A stretch of 64,000 nt of DNA from Liolophura sinensis (Eukaryota; Mollusca; Polyplacophora; Chitonida; Chitonidae): NCBI RefSeq assembly GCF_032854445.1, contig NC_088302.1, forward strand, positions 41,234,191 to 41,298,190, in the 5' to 3' direction. The position numbers and the translations under genes are program-made. Under the pieces are notes generated by a model. It searched no databases. It was not told where the DNA came from and saw only the letters and a program-made list of their open reading frames with translations. Each line of letters starts with the position of its first letter. Within the stretch, counting starts at the first letter, position 1. This document shows, piece after piece, positions 8,700-18,618 of the stretch.

Positions 8700-11600
8700 T
8701 TTCTAGGTGGAATACAGGGTGAAAAGAAACTAGAATTCATTAACACCGGCAGGGCCATAAGGAATCTCCTCCAGATCTGGCAGATGGTCGTACCCGAAGG
8801 TGTTTGGACAGACCCCGTAGCCTTCTTAGAAGAAATTCGAGCCAGTATTCGCCAGAAGCTAGAAGAAGTGATCCTGGCACTCAACGGGGTTAAGTTCCAA
8901 CTAGGCCTCAGGGTTCAGCTGCGAAAGGCCCACGCCAATGGCAGTGAAGAGTATACCAGCCCAGTACTCCACAGCAAACAGGAGGTCCTCCTAGAGGTCG
9001 GTGTCATTGATGGTGCTCTAGATAAGGTCTTCCCCACCCTCCAGGAGGCGCTAGAAAAATGGACGCAGCGAGGGTCAGGGTGGGCTGTAAATAGCGTGCA
9101 AACACTCTGGCTTGACATTGCAAGGTATCAGTCGCTGAGAGGCGGGTCCTACATCCCCCTACCTGCAGTTATGAGTAACAAGAAAGCAGTCATCAACGTG
9201 AAGAACAAAGACGACGACTGCCTCCGATGGGCACTCCGGTCTGCCTTATTTCCAGCCGCCCGGGACCCTCAGAGACCAACAAAGTATCCCACCAATGATG
9301 GTCTTGACTTTGGGGGGATCGACGCCCCCATGCCCATCTCTCAGATCCCTAAAGTGGAGGAAAAGAACGATCTCGCCATCAACGTGTTCGGGTGGGAAAG
9401 GGTGTGATCGTGCACCGTCTCAGCAAGCAGCCCGGCGACACGTCCTGAATCAATCTGCTGCTGATTGAGAAGGCAGGCAAATTCCATTATACGTGGATAA
9501 AAGACCTCAATCGGCTCCTATACCAAGAAAGTAAGGCGCCAAATCGCAAACACTTCTGCGAGCGCAGCCTACACGGCTACAAAAGGGAGGATCTGCTCGA
9601 GGCGCATAAGCCGGAATGCCGAGGGATTGGCCAGACGGCGGTGAGGGTGGAGATGCCCCAGGAGGGGGAAAACAAGTTCTCCTTCCAGATCCACCACAAA
9701 CAGCTACCGGCGCCGTTCATCATATATGCCGACTTTGAGGCTCTGACCAAAAAGGTTGAAGGCCCGCCGCCCAGCCCCACAGAGAGCAGCACTCAAAAGA
9801 CTCAGTACCACGAGCCCTGCAGTTACTGCTATGTTGTGGTGCGTTGCGACGGCCACACAAAATACCTTCCATACCTGTTGAGCGTGGATGTAGTCCTCAT
9901 CGCTAATGCCTCCGACTTTGAGCTTACTGTAGAAAGTCTCTTTAGGTGGGAGGCTGGACTCGTCGAATCGCTCCCAGGAGTCCATATACTAATAGGGGTA
10001 GACGCCCTTGCGCATGAGTAGCTTACGTTTCTTTTCGGCAGGCTCATACCGGGCTGTGATGTGGAAAGCCTCAGGTTTGTTCGCCTCTACCAGATTGTCA
10101 AGGGAAGCCTGTAAGAATTGAACGCTGTCGATGAAGCGGAGCTGCCCGGTGGAATACAGAGGCCCTACCGCGACTGAACACTTCCTCCTAGCTCTCCAAC
10201 AGGAGGAGCGGGAAATCAAAAATGTTCTAGCCAACCCTACAGCCATGAGGATGACTCCCCAGGGCTGGCAGGCCCACAACATCGCCACAACCTGTCACGT
10301 GTGTGAGAAGCCTCTAGGCGTCGATTCTGTGCGCGATCACTGCCATATCACCGGCAAGTACAGAGGCGAGGCCCATAACGTATGCAACCTAAAGTTGCGG
10401 CTGGGTCCAAAGACAGCCATACTGGTAGTCTTCCACAACCTACGGGGCTACGACGGGCACCTCCTGATGCAAGCCATAAGTAGGGTGGAAGGCCGCATCT
10501 CCTGCATCCCCAACAACACGGAAAAGTATATCTCCTTCTCGCTGGGGCAGCTCCGCTTCATCGACAGCGTTCAATTCTTACCGGCTTCCCTTGACAATCT
10601 GGTAGAGGCTAACAAACCTGAGGTTCCCACATCACAGCCCGGTATGAGCCTGTCGAAGGAAAACGTAAGTTGCTCATGCGCAAGGGCGTCTACCCCTATG
10701 AGTATATGGACTCCTGGGAGGGATTTGACGAGTCCAGCCTCTCACCTAAACAGGCTTTCTACAGTAAGCTCAAAGTCGGAAGCATTAGGAATGAGGACTA
10801 CATCCACGCTCAACAGGTATGGAAGGTATTTGACTGCGCCAATCTGGGAGACTACACAGACCTTTACTGCCGCACAGACAAGCTCCTGTTGGCTGATGTT
10901 TTTGAGGCCTGCCGGAAGACTTGTTTACGGCAGTATGGATTGGACCCCGCTCACTACTTTACGAGCCCAGGTCTCTCGTGGGATACGTTGTTCAAGAAGA
11001 CCGGGGTAGAGCTGGAGCTGTTGACGGACTATGACCAACATCTCTTCATTGAGAAGGGGTTGCGAGGAGGATTCTCCATGGTAAGTAAGCGACACGCCAA
11101 AGCCAATAATCCACAGGTGGAGGGATACAACCCAGAAAGTCCAAACAGCTACTTCCAATACCTAGACGCCAATAAACTATATGTCTGGGCTATGAGTCAG
11201 TTCCTTCCAATGGGCGGCTTCCAATGGGTAGATGACGCGCGGCGTTTCGGTGAAACGATTGCTACCCACCCCCACGACAGTCCTTCTGGTTACATCCACG
11301 AGGTCGACCTAGAGTATCCGGCCGGCCTACATAACGCACATAACGGCTACCCATTAGCCCCGGAGCGTCTGGTGGTCCAGAAGGAGTGGATGTCAGACTA
11401 TCAGCACGGCCTTCTCGGCCAGAAAGCGCCTATCGAGGTCGAAAAGCTGGTCCCCAACCTCCGCAACAAGGAACGGTACGTCCTGCACTACCGGAACCTA
11501 CAGCTGTATCTATCTCTGGGAATGCGCCTGACAAAGGTTCACCGGGCCTTGAGATTCGCCTTGGATGGAACCCTATATCAGGATGAACACCGAGCTCCAA

Positions 11601-12467
11601 AAAACGGCCGCGAGTAAATTCGAGAAGAACCTGTACAAGCTAATGAACAACTCGGTCTTCGGAAAAACCATGGAGAACCTTCGGAAGCGTGTGGACGTCA
11701 AGCTGGTACGCTTTGGAGAAGACGACAAAATCCGACGCTTGATGGCCAGCCCGAGCTTCGCACGGGCAAACACATTTGATGATGACCTCGCAGCGATTGA
11801 GATGCACAAGACCCGTCTAATCCTAAACCGACCTATCTATGTTGGCATGAGCATTCTAGATCTCTCCAAGCACCTGATGTACGACTTCTACTACAACCAC
11901 ATGAAGGCCCAGTACGGAGAGCGCTGCCAGCTCCTCTACACTGACACGGATAGTCTGCTACTCGAGATTCAGACTGAGGATGTTTATAGGGACACGGCTG
12001 AGAATGCAAACCTGTACGACACCTCAGATTACCCACAAGGCCACCCCTTGCACAGCGTAGCACATATGAAGGTCTTGGAGAAAATGAAGGACGAGTGCGC
12101 GGGGCGGCCGATCGCCGAATACATAGGTCTGCGTCCCAAGATGTAATCCATTCTGGAGGCAGGAGGAGCCAACATTAAGAAGGCCAAGGGCGTGAAAAAG
12201 GCAGTTGTGGAAAAGCGCATCCGCCATAAGCAGTACAAAGAGGCCCTCTTCGAGAAGAAGATCTTCCGCCACGGTATGGACGTGCTGCAATCAGAGCGCC
12301 ACCATATCTATGGACAGCACCTCCATAAGGTCTCACTGTCCCCCTTCGATAGTAAGCGCTGGATCGCCGAAGATGGTGTCCACACCTTGGCTTATGGCCA
12401 TAGAGATGCGGCGCCCGCAGGATGGGCTGGAATGGACATCCTGATGGAGGAAATACCAGCGCCGTAG
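8700..12467 (+). pseudogene. Protein-primed family B DNA polymerase of the Polinton (pPolB), broken
   Basis: Would replicate the element by protein priming. Segments in order: 8700-9407, about 9410-9860, 10148-10622, 10623-about 11560, about 11560-12467. Recognisable parts are exonuclease motif YADFEAL (about 9726), a Cys/His module HVCEKPL ... DHCHITGKYRG (about 10297-10380) resembling an HNH/endonuclease VII motif, and exonuclease NLRGYDGHLL (about 10437). Polymerase motif A is around DANKLYVWAMSQF (about 11166), then NNSVFGKTMENL (about 11646) and motif C YTDTDSLLLEI (about 11938). Breaks: frameshift near 9390-9410, TGA at 9446-9448, a 287-bp inverted insertion at 9861-10147, a 1-nt loss near 10622, a frameshift near 11560, and TAA at 12144-12146. 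It cannot give a full-length product as it stands. Confidence 0.92.
9861..10147 (-). repeat. Inverted duplication of a polymerase segment inside the polymerase gene
   Basis: This stretch is the reverse complement of a version of 10545-10830, which lies only about 400 bp downstream in sense orientation. The antisense copy encodes, on the minus strand, the same polymerase residues (GQLRFIDSVQFL ... HAQQVWKVF). It lacks the 1-nt deletion near 10622 that breaks the sense copy and differs at many bases. It interrupts the polymerase between CDGHTKY and PVEYRGP. Confidence 0.9.
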
Positions 12468-13455
12468 AACCCCATCCGGGGGAAGCTGAGTATCGGGAGG
12501 CACTATAAGCAACTCCTCACGAACAAATCCCCGTCGCGGGCCATCCGACGTATCGTCTAGATAGTACAGCACGGGTTCATTAGGCTTTGTGACAGAGCGA
12601 CTAAGCCGATATATCTCTAAAGACCACACAGGATCAGTCGCGCGACGGCGGCCGCCCTCCAGCTCTCCAGGCTGGTAGAGATAACGAACGCCGACACCCT
12701 CAGGGATCTTCCGCTTACTAAGCCCAACGGGACGACCTGGAACCGTCGAGCACCCCTTTTGCCTTGATGGCGTCTTTCGGCTTTTTACTGATCAGTCTCG
12801 TTGTCTCGTTATTCAGAGCGGCCACAACAGAGGGCAGCCGAGCCATCCATTCAGTAGACCGATGTTCGGGAGGGAGGCGCATCTCCTGGGCGTACTGATG
12901 CCCAAAGAGCCGCTCAGCCAGAGTACGGTTGAAACGCTCCACTATGCCTTGGTCTCGGTGGATATCCACGCGGCCTCGGCGGACTGTGACATCGTGTTTG
13001 GCCAGCAGTTGGCTCACTGCACCCATGAACTCGCGCCCAGGGTGAACTTGGAGAAGCTTCGGCCATCAAAGGGGTCCCCGCCTGTAAATGCGTGAGAGAG
13101 CATCAGCGATTTCTTTGGAATCTTTAGTAGCTAGAGGTTCCGCCTCCTTGTAGCGAGAAGCGACATCAACAACTGTCAGCGCGTACAGCTTCCGGCCTGG
13201 CCGATCATGCGGTAGAAATAGTAGATCGGCTTGGTGGATGTCATTCGGCGTGGAAATATCGAACATAGGCCTCGGTATTTTTCGGGGACAGGGCAGGTAT
13301 ATCTGCCAGACAGCCTGCTTTTTCAGCCAGGCCCGGACCACATCTTCGGAGACTTTAGCCGCAGTGGCAAGTTTCTGGATGGCCGCGAGACCCTTCCAGT
13401 ACCCACGAGGGCTGTAGTAGATAATTGCCTGGCGAGCAGACACCTTACTAGCCAT
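12463..13455 (-). pseudogene. Polinton retroviral-type integrase (rve/DDE), broken
   Basis: Would insert the element and create the 6-bp target duplication. The N-terminal part begins MASKVSARQAIIYY with a helical segment (YWKGLAAIQKLATAAKVSED). The first catalytic Asp is in HQADLLFLP (codon near 13225). The second acidic position reads His (HPGREF, codon 13042-13044). The Glu is in GIVERFN (codon 12937-12939), 34 residues after the His, the spacing expected for the family. A TGA at 13066-13068 interrupts the frame, and a frameshift near 12735-12760 precedes the C-terminal region (GFVREELLIVPP). The end overlaps or abuts the convergent polymerase gene; the exact stop is uncertain. Confidence 0.88.
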
Positions 13456-13640
13456 GTCATCAAGGTATTCTAGCAGCCCTCTAACAGATTTGCGACAAAA
13501 AAGGTGTTAATCGTCGCGGCGTATTTGCGTGCGCAGAACCATCTCACTACTAAGATCGTGCCTGCCATACGGCGAGGAGCTCGATGGCGAGTCCGGCACA
13601 GTCAGTTCGGATTACTTGGTGAGTTTTGCGATTCCGTAAC

Positions 13641-14060
13641 TCACACCCCAATCACACACATTCCCAGGATGACGAAGGTCATCTCGCGGTGTTTTTGGTC
13701 TTCACTAGGCACATAGAAATCGGAGAGCTGTGGCTCTTCCTCCAGCAGCGAATCGTGTGCATCGCGTGTAAGAGTTTTGCCCGTGACCCTAGAATACTCG
13801 CGGATTGCAGCGTCGACATCCCGGAACGTTTGGACAGCGTGGCCCTGGCGGCGGAGTTCATCGTTGATCCAGTCCAAGCGCTTAGTGCGCTTTCGGGCCC
13901 ATTTTTTCTGGGCGGCTTGGAGCTGCTCTACAGCGCGGTCATGGCGCCTCCGCTCTTCGTCGACACCGGAACTCCTCAGCATCGAAAACATATAGCTGCT
14001 CCCGCTGAAGGCCAAAGCGTTTACGAGGGCGCCTCCCATCATCATTGCGATGGAGGCCAT
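13641..14060 (-). CDS. Polinton conserved ORF, membrane-associated coiled-coil type
   Basis: 139 aa starting MASIAMMMGGALVNALAF, a hydrophobic N-terminal segment. A long charged helix follows (about residues 33-75, RRRHDRAVEQLQAAQKKWAR onward), and the C-terminus is again hydrophobic (MTFVILGMCVIGV). It lies between the integrase and the virion gene block and starts 3 nt after the stop of the preceding minus-strand ORF. I recognise it as a recurrent Polinton-associated protein without known function. The C-terminus may be shortened by the TGA at 13641. Confidence 0.6.
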   Translation of the reverse strand: MASIAMMMGGALVNALAFSGSSYMFSMLRSSGVDEERRRHDRAVEQLQAAQKKWARKRTKRLDWINDELRRQGHAVQTFRDVDAAIREYSRVTGKTLTRDAHDSLLEEEPQLSDFYVPSEDQKHREMTFVILGMCVIGV

Positions 14061-14062
14061 TA

Positions 14063-14301
14063 CTACTGGATTATATTGGGAGGAAGGAGCCCTTGTTTTA
14101 TTAGCAGTTCCTTCGAAAACATGGCCAGGCCTACATCTGCAATGACCATGCCGACGTCAAGGGGTGTAAAGTCCAGCTTCGGGAGGGCTCCTTTCAGGAA
14201 ATCTGGCCGAGACGAGCGTACCCAGTAGCCAGGAGAGAGACCACAGCGGCGTGGTAGGCCGCGTTGACTAGTACTTTTCCGTCACTGGGTGGAATAGACA
14301 T
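14063..14301 (-). pseudogene. Small Polinton ORF, probably frameshifted
   Basis: Starts MSIPPSDGKVLVNAAYHAAV at 14301. The frame ends early at a TGA near 14199. From there another frame stays open (LKGALPKLDFTPLDVGMVIA) to a TAG at 14063-14065, directly before the ATG of the next minus-strand gene. Together the parts suggest one small protein of about 78 aa with a hydrophobic middle, broken by a single shift near 14195-14203. Function unknown. Confidence 0.45.
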
Positions 14302-14340
14302 GCTGCTCTATATAGAAAGGTCAAATGGAGATTCTTTTCT

Positions 14341-14421
14341 TGCGGCGTGATATCTGCACCTCGTGCATGCGGCGTGATATCTGCACCTCGTGCATGCGGC
14401 GTAATATGTGCACCTCGTGCA
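14341..14421. repeat. 27-bp tandem repeat, three copies
   Basis: Three units of 27 bp (first TGCGGCGTGATATCTGCACC plus TCGTGCA), the third slightly diverged. It lies between minus-strand ORFs inside the Polinton, downstream of the Lys/Ala-rich ORF and upstream of the small ORF starting at 14301. It could be regulatory or a chance minisatellite. Confidence 0.85.
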
Positions 14422-14458
14422 TGGGCTGTGTAGCGGCTGCGCCACACGCGTAGCAACA

Positions 14459-14768
14459 CTAGCACTGCAAGGCTGCCAGGGGCGCCCTCAAGTGGGTGAT
14501 TTGGTGTGCCTTCGTAGAATCCGGTTCCTTCGCAGCTCCCCGCTCCTTCGTAGAATTCGGCTGTTTCTTGGTGGAATCAGCTGCGCCAAGCAAAGCAGTT
14601 TTTGCCTTGCGAAGCTCGTCCTTGAGCTTTTTCAGCCTTGGCCTTTCTCGCTGCAGCACCTGCTCGACCCGCAGCGACTTTTTGGGGATTCTTCGCAGGG
14701 CTGTCATTCGTAGAATCCGCTGTCACCCTCTCCTCTTCCGTCGGGCCTTCCGGATTCGTTGTGCTCAT
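14459..14768 (-). pseudogene. Lys/Ala-rich basic Polinton ORF, frameshifted
   Basis: Starts MSTTNPEGPTEEE at 14768, continues through an Ala/Lys/Arg-rich stretch (VAAGRAGAAARKAKAEK), then shifts frame near 14630. It goes on as KKLKDELRKAKTALLG and a Thr/Lys-rich tail to a stop at 14459. Strong basic charge and low complexity suggest nucleic-acid binding or a core-like role, which is speculative. It runs on in frame from the preceding ORF, so a fusion by loss of a stop is possible. Confidence 0.45.
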
Positions 14769-15321
14769 GTTCCTCTGGATCATTCGGCTCCTTTCTAGGA
14801 CAGCAGTTGTGTTTAAATGAGCAGTGTCAGCAGTGGTCAATGCCATGGTTAACGGAGCTAAGTACTTACCATAGCAGTAGTGTAGCCAGCAGCTAGCACT
14901 GCTAATCGCCTGTTTAACAAATGGATCGGTGGCGAGATGTGCCAATAGCTTTGGTCGATTCTCGGGTGGGATAGGTAGCAGCCAGCTGGCCTCCCTTACA
15001 TATGATCTCAAGAGCATACCTCCGAGACCGTTAACCATCCGCGCACCGAGCCTAGCTGGCTTACCGGGAGTTCAACCTTTCAACGTCTTCGTCGCTCATG
15101 GCGTCGATCTCAGCGGCCGTTACGTCTTTTCCCAGATATCGCTTGGCCTGCCCACCCGCCGTATGTGCCGCCAGCCTATCCCTATGCTGCCGTGCATCAT
15201 CTTGTTGGCTGGGGTCGGGCTGTTGGCTGGGGCCGGGCTGTTGGCTGGGGTCGGGCTGTTGGCTGGGGCCGGGCTCCTCCTCTGTGTCCAGAATCTCGTC
15301 TATAAGCTCGTCGGTATCCAT
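14769..15321 (-). pseudogene. Polinton virion-block ORF with PSQQ repeats, frameshifted
   Basis: Starts MDTDELIDEILDTEEEPG at 15321. A PSQQPD/G hexapeptide repeat follows (15209-15275), then an acidic-helical part (DVTAAEIDAMSDEDVERL). A frameshift near 15055-15065 leads into another frame (REASWLLPIPPENRPKLLAH ... YCYGKYLAPLTMAL). It lies directly downstream of the packaging ATPase on the same strand. Recurrent in Polintons by my recollection of the pattern, with unknown function. Confidence 0.5.
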
Positions 15322-15336
15322 GCTTCATACGTCTAA

Positions 15337-15360
15337 TAGACGTAGGAGCGCCTACGTCTA
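15337..15360. promoter_or_regulatory. Hairpin between the ATPase and the next minus-strand ORF
   Basis: TAGACGTAGG and CCTACGTCTA form a 10-bp stem around an AGCG loop, with another GTCTA/TAGAC pair adjacent (15331-15341). It lies in the short gap between the ATPase stop and the next start codon. It could be a terminator, a promoter element or an RNA processing site; no direct evidence. Confidence 0.4.
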
Positions 15361-15972
15361 ATATATAATCTTAGATGTGGCGGGCGTATCAGTCATTAGC
15401 AGGAGCTTAGAATGCGGATTGTTCTTGAGCTTCTGTCGAACCTCTGCCTTTTCGCTCTCGGCCTCGATGATGTGGTACTCCTCCAGGCTTTCGTTGAACG
15501 AGTGCCGATCTTTGCAGTGGAATAAAGCCACGCACCTTGTCTGCTCGCGAAAGTCTTTGAGGGCGGCGTTGTATTTCTGAGTGAGGACCCAGACGCTTTG
15601 CTTTGCATGACGGCCCGAGAAAGCCATGAATGACAGCATTTTTTGTTTCTTCTTCATCGCCTCCAACACGCTACAATCATCGATGATGTATAGGGTGGGC
15701 TCCCCCTCGAACAATCTGTAGAAAGCTCTCAGGCAGTCGTTGAGGCGCTCGCCGGGGTCAAAACAATAGACCTCAGGGTCAGACAGTATCCATCGTCGCC
15801 GGTACGCCTCGTTATGCTTAAGAGTGGGGCACAGGATCACAATGTGATAAAAGAAACCGCGGAAAGGGCCCTCAAGCAGGTCCAGCACGAAGACTGTTTT
15901 GCCGCAGTTTGTCTGCCCACAGATAATCGCGCAGTTGGCGTCATCAATAAAGCGCGCTAACGAATCTACCAT
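15358..15972 (-). CDS. Polinton FtsK/HerA-type genome-packaging ATPase
   Basis: 204 aa, intact. Walker A is GQTNCGKT (residues about 19-26), and Walker B is LYIIDDCSV (about 93-101). A sensor-like SVWVLTQKYN segment follows. This family pumps viral DNA into capsids. The length is typical for Polinton ATPases. The start at 15972 overlaps the end of the major capsid gene by 29 nt on the same strand, as expected for a compact virion operon-like block. Confidence 0.88.
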   Translation of the reverse strand: MVDSLARFIDDANCAIICGQTNCGKTVFVLDLLEGPFRGFFYHIVILCPTLKHNEAYRRRWILSDPEVYCFDPGERLNDCLRAFYRLFEGEPTLYIIDDCSVLEAMKKKQKMLSFMAFSGRHAKQSVWVLTQKYNAALKDFREQTRCVALFHCKDRHSFNESLEEYHIIEAESEKAEVRQKLKNNPHSKLLLMTDTPATSKIIY

Positions 15973-17209
15973 TCTGGATGTGCAGCTTTGCGTCCATGAT
16001 CACATAGTGATATACGTTTAACACGCCGGGAGCTTCTCTCTCTTTTGTCACCTGTATCGTAATCCACTCGCTGGTGTTCAGAACGCGCCTCCCACTGCTA
16101 TGCAGCTCGTTATCGTCGCCTGGCCGAAGGTCAATCCAGAAGGCGTGCTTGTGCGTCAAGAACTCTTCCAGGGAGACGTCTGCTAGGCCTAAGTCTTTTA
16201 CGACCTTGGCCACCTCAGGGTCCCGCTTCTTAAGGGGTGAGCTGGCGAAGAACTTCTTGACCTCGCCCCATTGCTGGTACGCCCGCATGCCCTGGCCGTA
16301 CAGCTGATTGGGGACCCCTTCTATTGTGACTTTTACTTTGGTGATCTTCGGGTTGTAGAAGGATTCCGACCCCCTCTTCCACGGGGTTCTTTTAGTCTCG
16401 AACAGCATGAGGATGCCCTTCATTGCTCTCGCGGGCGTGTTCAGGTTTATGTTCCAGAATGTATCAGACTTGTCCTTCACAAACTTTCGGTGGCGGAGGA
16501 CGCGATCATACAGAATGGAGACGCCCCCGGCAAACTGGGTGCGGATCTGTCTAGCGAGCTCCTCTTCGGTGACCATATCGAACTCCAGGCTGATGTTGTC
16601 GATGGTGTAAGTCGCGTTGGCATCGTCTGTTGCCTGGATGACCCGGCCGTTATCGTTGAACGTCAGTTCGTACTCCAGTCGGTCGGCCAAGGCACTCTGG
16701 TAGAATGGCATGTGGCTATCTAGAAGCTCAAAGTCTAGCGGGATGTGGAACCGGCTGCCAAAGGCGCTAGCGATGGCATTTTCTCCAGTATCGTCGTCAC
16801 TTGCGTCCTCCGCTCCGACTCGAAGTTTAAGCATGTTTTCGCTGTCGATGCCTTGGTAGGCCGCATTCCGCCGTTCGTTTTTGGTCAGCCATAAGTCGCC
16901 GTAGCAATGAAACACATCAGAGTCGTCGATGGACATTACCTCATTCCCGCTGATTCTGATCGTGGTTTTCTTGACTACTGCGCGTCCGAGATTCCCGACC
17001 ACTGTGGCGTTCGGGTCGGATGAATTGTGCACGGTACCGGGCACAATGACGTCATTTGCGCCGAGGTTGGGGAAGCGGACAAAGAGTTGTTGATTCTGGT
17101 CGATCGTACTCGGGTTGTTGGTGACGACCAAGGACTGCCGTACACCTTGTACCCCCCGAGGCTTTCGGAGTGTTCTGAAGGGGTTTAGCCTGCGTCCGTA
17201 TGCATCCAT
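15944..17209 (-). CDS. Polinton major capsid protein (double jelly-roll type)
   Basis: 421 aa from the ATG at 17209 (MDAYGRRLNPFRTLRKPRG); an upstream in-frame ATG at 17236 would overlap the divergent gene and is less likely. Beta-rich, with segments typical of Polinton capsid proteins: SLVVTNNPSTIDQNQQLFVR near the start, TIRISGNEVMSIDDSDVF in the middle, and a C-terminal VLNVYHYVIMDAKLHI strand region. No stop or frameshift. It would form the trimeric capsomers of an icosahedral virion. The fold is inferred from family knowledge and was not tested here. Confidence 0.75.
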   Translation of the reverse strand: MDAYGRRLNPFRTLRKPRGVQGVRQSLVVTNNPSTIDQNQQLFVRFPNLGANDVIVPGTVHNSSDPNATVVGNLGRAVVKKTTIRISGNEVMSIDDSDVFHCYGDLWLTKNERRNAAYQGIDSENMLKLRVGAEDASDDDTGENAIASAFGSRFHIPLDFELLDSHMPFYQSALADRLEYELTFNDNGRVIQATDDANATYTIDNISLEFDMVTEEELARQIRTQFAGGVSILYDRVLRHRKFVKDKSDTFWNINLNTPARAMKGILMLFETKRTPWKRGSESFYNPKITKVKVTIEGVPNQLYGQGMRAYQQWGEVKKFFASSPLKKRDPEVAKVVKDLGLADVSLEEFLTHKHAFWIDLRPGDDNELHSSGRRVLNTSEWITIQVTKEREAPGVLNVYHYVIMDAKLHIQNGRFVSALY

Positions 17210-17235
17210 TGTGTGTATTGAAGGTATACCTTGCA

Positions 17236-18618
17236 ATGTTCAATACGATGATTATGGCAGGCCATGGCTTTGATATCCTGGCATTCGACGACTCCAGAGA
17301 GGAGAATAACGACTCCAGAGAGGAGAACAACGACCCCCAAGACTATGCCAGAGGGGACAACAACGTCGGCGACTTACAGACCTCTCTCATTACGGGTAAT
17401 AATGCTACCGAGCGACAAAGCTTTGATGAGTTCCTCAAATCCCCAGAAGGAAGGATGTTAGCGCAAGCCGTTAATGATTATTACAAAAACTTGGAGGAGA
17501 TGTATGGCCTCCCCACCGAAAGTCTCACTCGCCATTACGAGAATTTTGAGACTAGCGAAGAAGGGAAAGTCCGGCTCATGGATTACCGCGATGTGAAAAT
17601 CATCAACACACGAACAGGTGAACCGCTAGCCCGCTCATCAATCGCCAGTAAAAAAGGAGGGGGTGCTGCTATTCGACTGGGGCTGGGCTTTGAAAACTGG
17701 AGAAAGACAATCCAGCCATCGTTGCATCCGGCAGCAATCGCAGCCCTGGAGACAGCGAGTTCAGAACTCGGTGCCGCGGCCGCCGAGGCAGATACCATGG
17801 AGCTGAAGGCATTAAACCAACCAGCGAAAAAGGCCAATGATGCTGTCCACACACTGGAAACAAGCTTGACGGATAGTGAGGTCGGGCGGGGTCTTGAAAC
17901 GATAAACGACCCTCCTCTTCCCATGCGAGAACTTCTGGGGCTTGACAAGGCACTGCAGACCTCGGAAGGCGAACACGCGAATAACCTGGCCAAGCTGTCA
18001 AGTCTCGATAAGGACATCGCAAAAGAAAAACAGAAGTTGGAGGAGGCCCTTGATGAATTCTCCCGGAGCCGGATCGAAGACCGGATAAGGAATCTCGAGG
18101 ACGAGAGGGTGGTCCGGCTCGAAGCAGCCTCTTTAACGGGCGAAGCCCTGCGCACGCAAATACGCCGCATCAAGCAGACGATCGATCGCATCCTACACAA
18201 GGATACCACTCTGGCCGAGCGCGTCCGCACCCTCTTCCGGAAGCAGGGAATAACCGTGGTCTCCATTCTCACGGCAATTGGGATGGCGATCTCGACACTG
18301 GGGCTAGCGATAAAGGCGCTGACTGGCGGGTCCGGCGAGGGCATCCAGACAAGACCACCTCCATCCGACGGGCGTGGTCTTAAAGAATGGGAGAAAAAGC
18401 ATCTCCAGTCCCTGGCGCGCGCCCTTGGCAAGCTGGCTGGGAAGGCTGCCGCTGCGATTCCGGGTATTATTGGCAGTATCGTGTCCTGGCTACTGAACCT
18501 TCTCGTGAAAGCGGCTGGGTGGCTGGCCGATAATGTCTGGGCTCTAGTCGTCGCGGTAGGTGGCCTAATGCTCGTGGCTGTTCGCAAGTATTTAACGCAT
18601 AGTCCACAGCAGCAGTAA
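17236..18618 (+). CDS. Polinton large membrane / coiled-coil protein
   Basis: 460 aa from the ATG at 17236, divergent from the capsid gene with a 26-bp gap. The N-terminus carries a short repeat (DSREENND twice). The middle has a long coiled coil (about residues 245-315, DKDIAKEKQKLEEALDEFSR onward). The C-terminal third has hydrophobic helices near residues 338-361, 407-430 and 431-455. The frame is intact. A membrane-inserted virion or entry-related protein is a reasonable guess from architecture only. The 3' end overlaps the convergent ORF by 27 nt. Confidence 0.7.
   Translation: MFNTMIMAGHGFDILAFDDSREENNDSREENNDPQDYARGDNNVGDLQTSLITGNNATERQSFDEFLKSPEGRMLAQAVNDYYKNLEEMYGLPTESLTRHYENFETSEEGKVRLMDYRDVKIINTRTGEPLARSSIASKKGGGAAIRLGLGFENWRKTIQPSLHPAAIAALETASSELGAAAAEADTMELKALNQPAKKANDAVHTLETSLTDSEVGRGLETINDPPLPMRELLGLDKALQTSEGEHANNLAKLSSLDKDIAKEKQKLEEALDEFSRSRIEDRIRNLEDERVVRLEAASLTGEALRTQIRRIKQTIDRILHKDTTLAERVRTLFRKQGITVVSILTAIGMAISTLGLAIKALTGGSGEGIQTRPPPSDGRGLKEWEKKHLQSLARALGKLAGKAAAAIPGIIGSIVSWLLNLLVKAAGWLADNVWALVVAVGGLMLVAVRKYLTHSPQQQ

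Noticed and set aside
13626-14228. 200-codon plus-strand ORF in the Polinton
   Set aside because: Antisense to two recognised minus-strand Polinton ORFs and without domain features.
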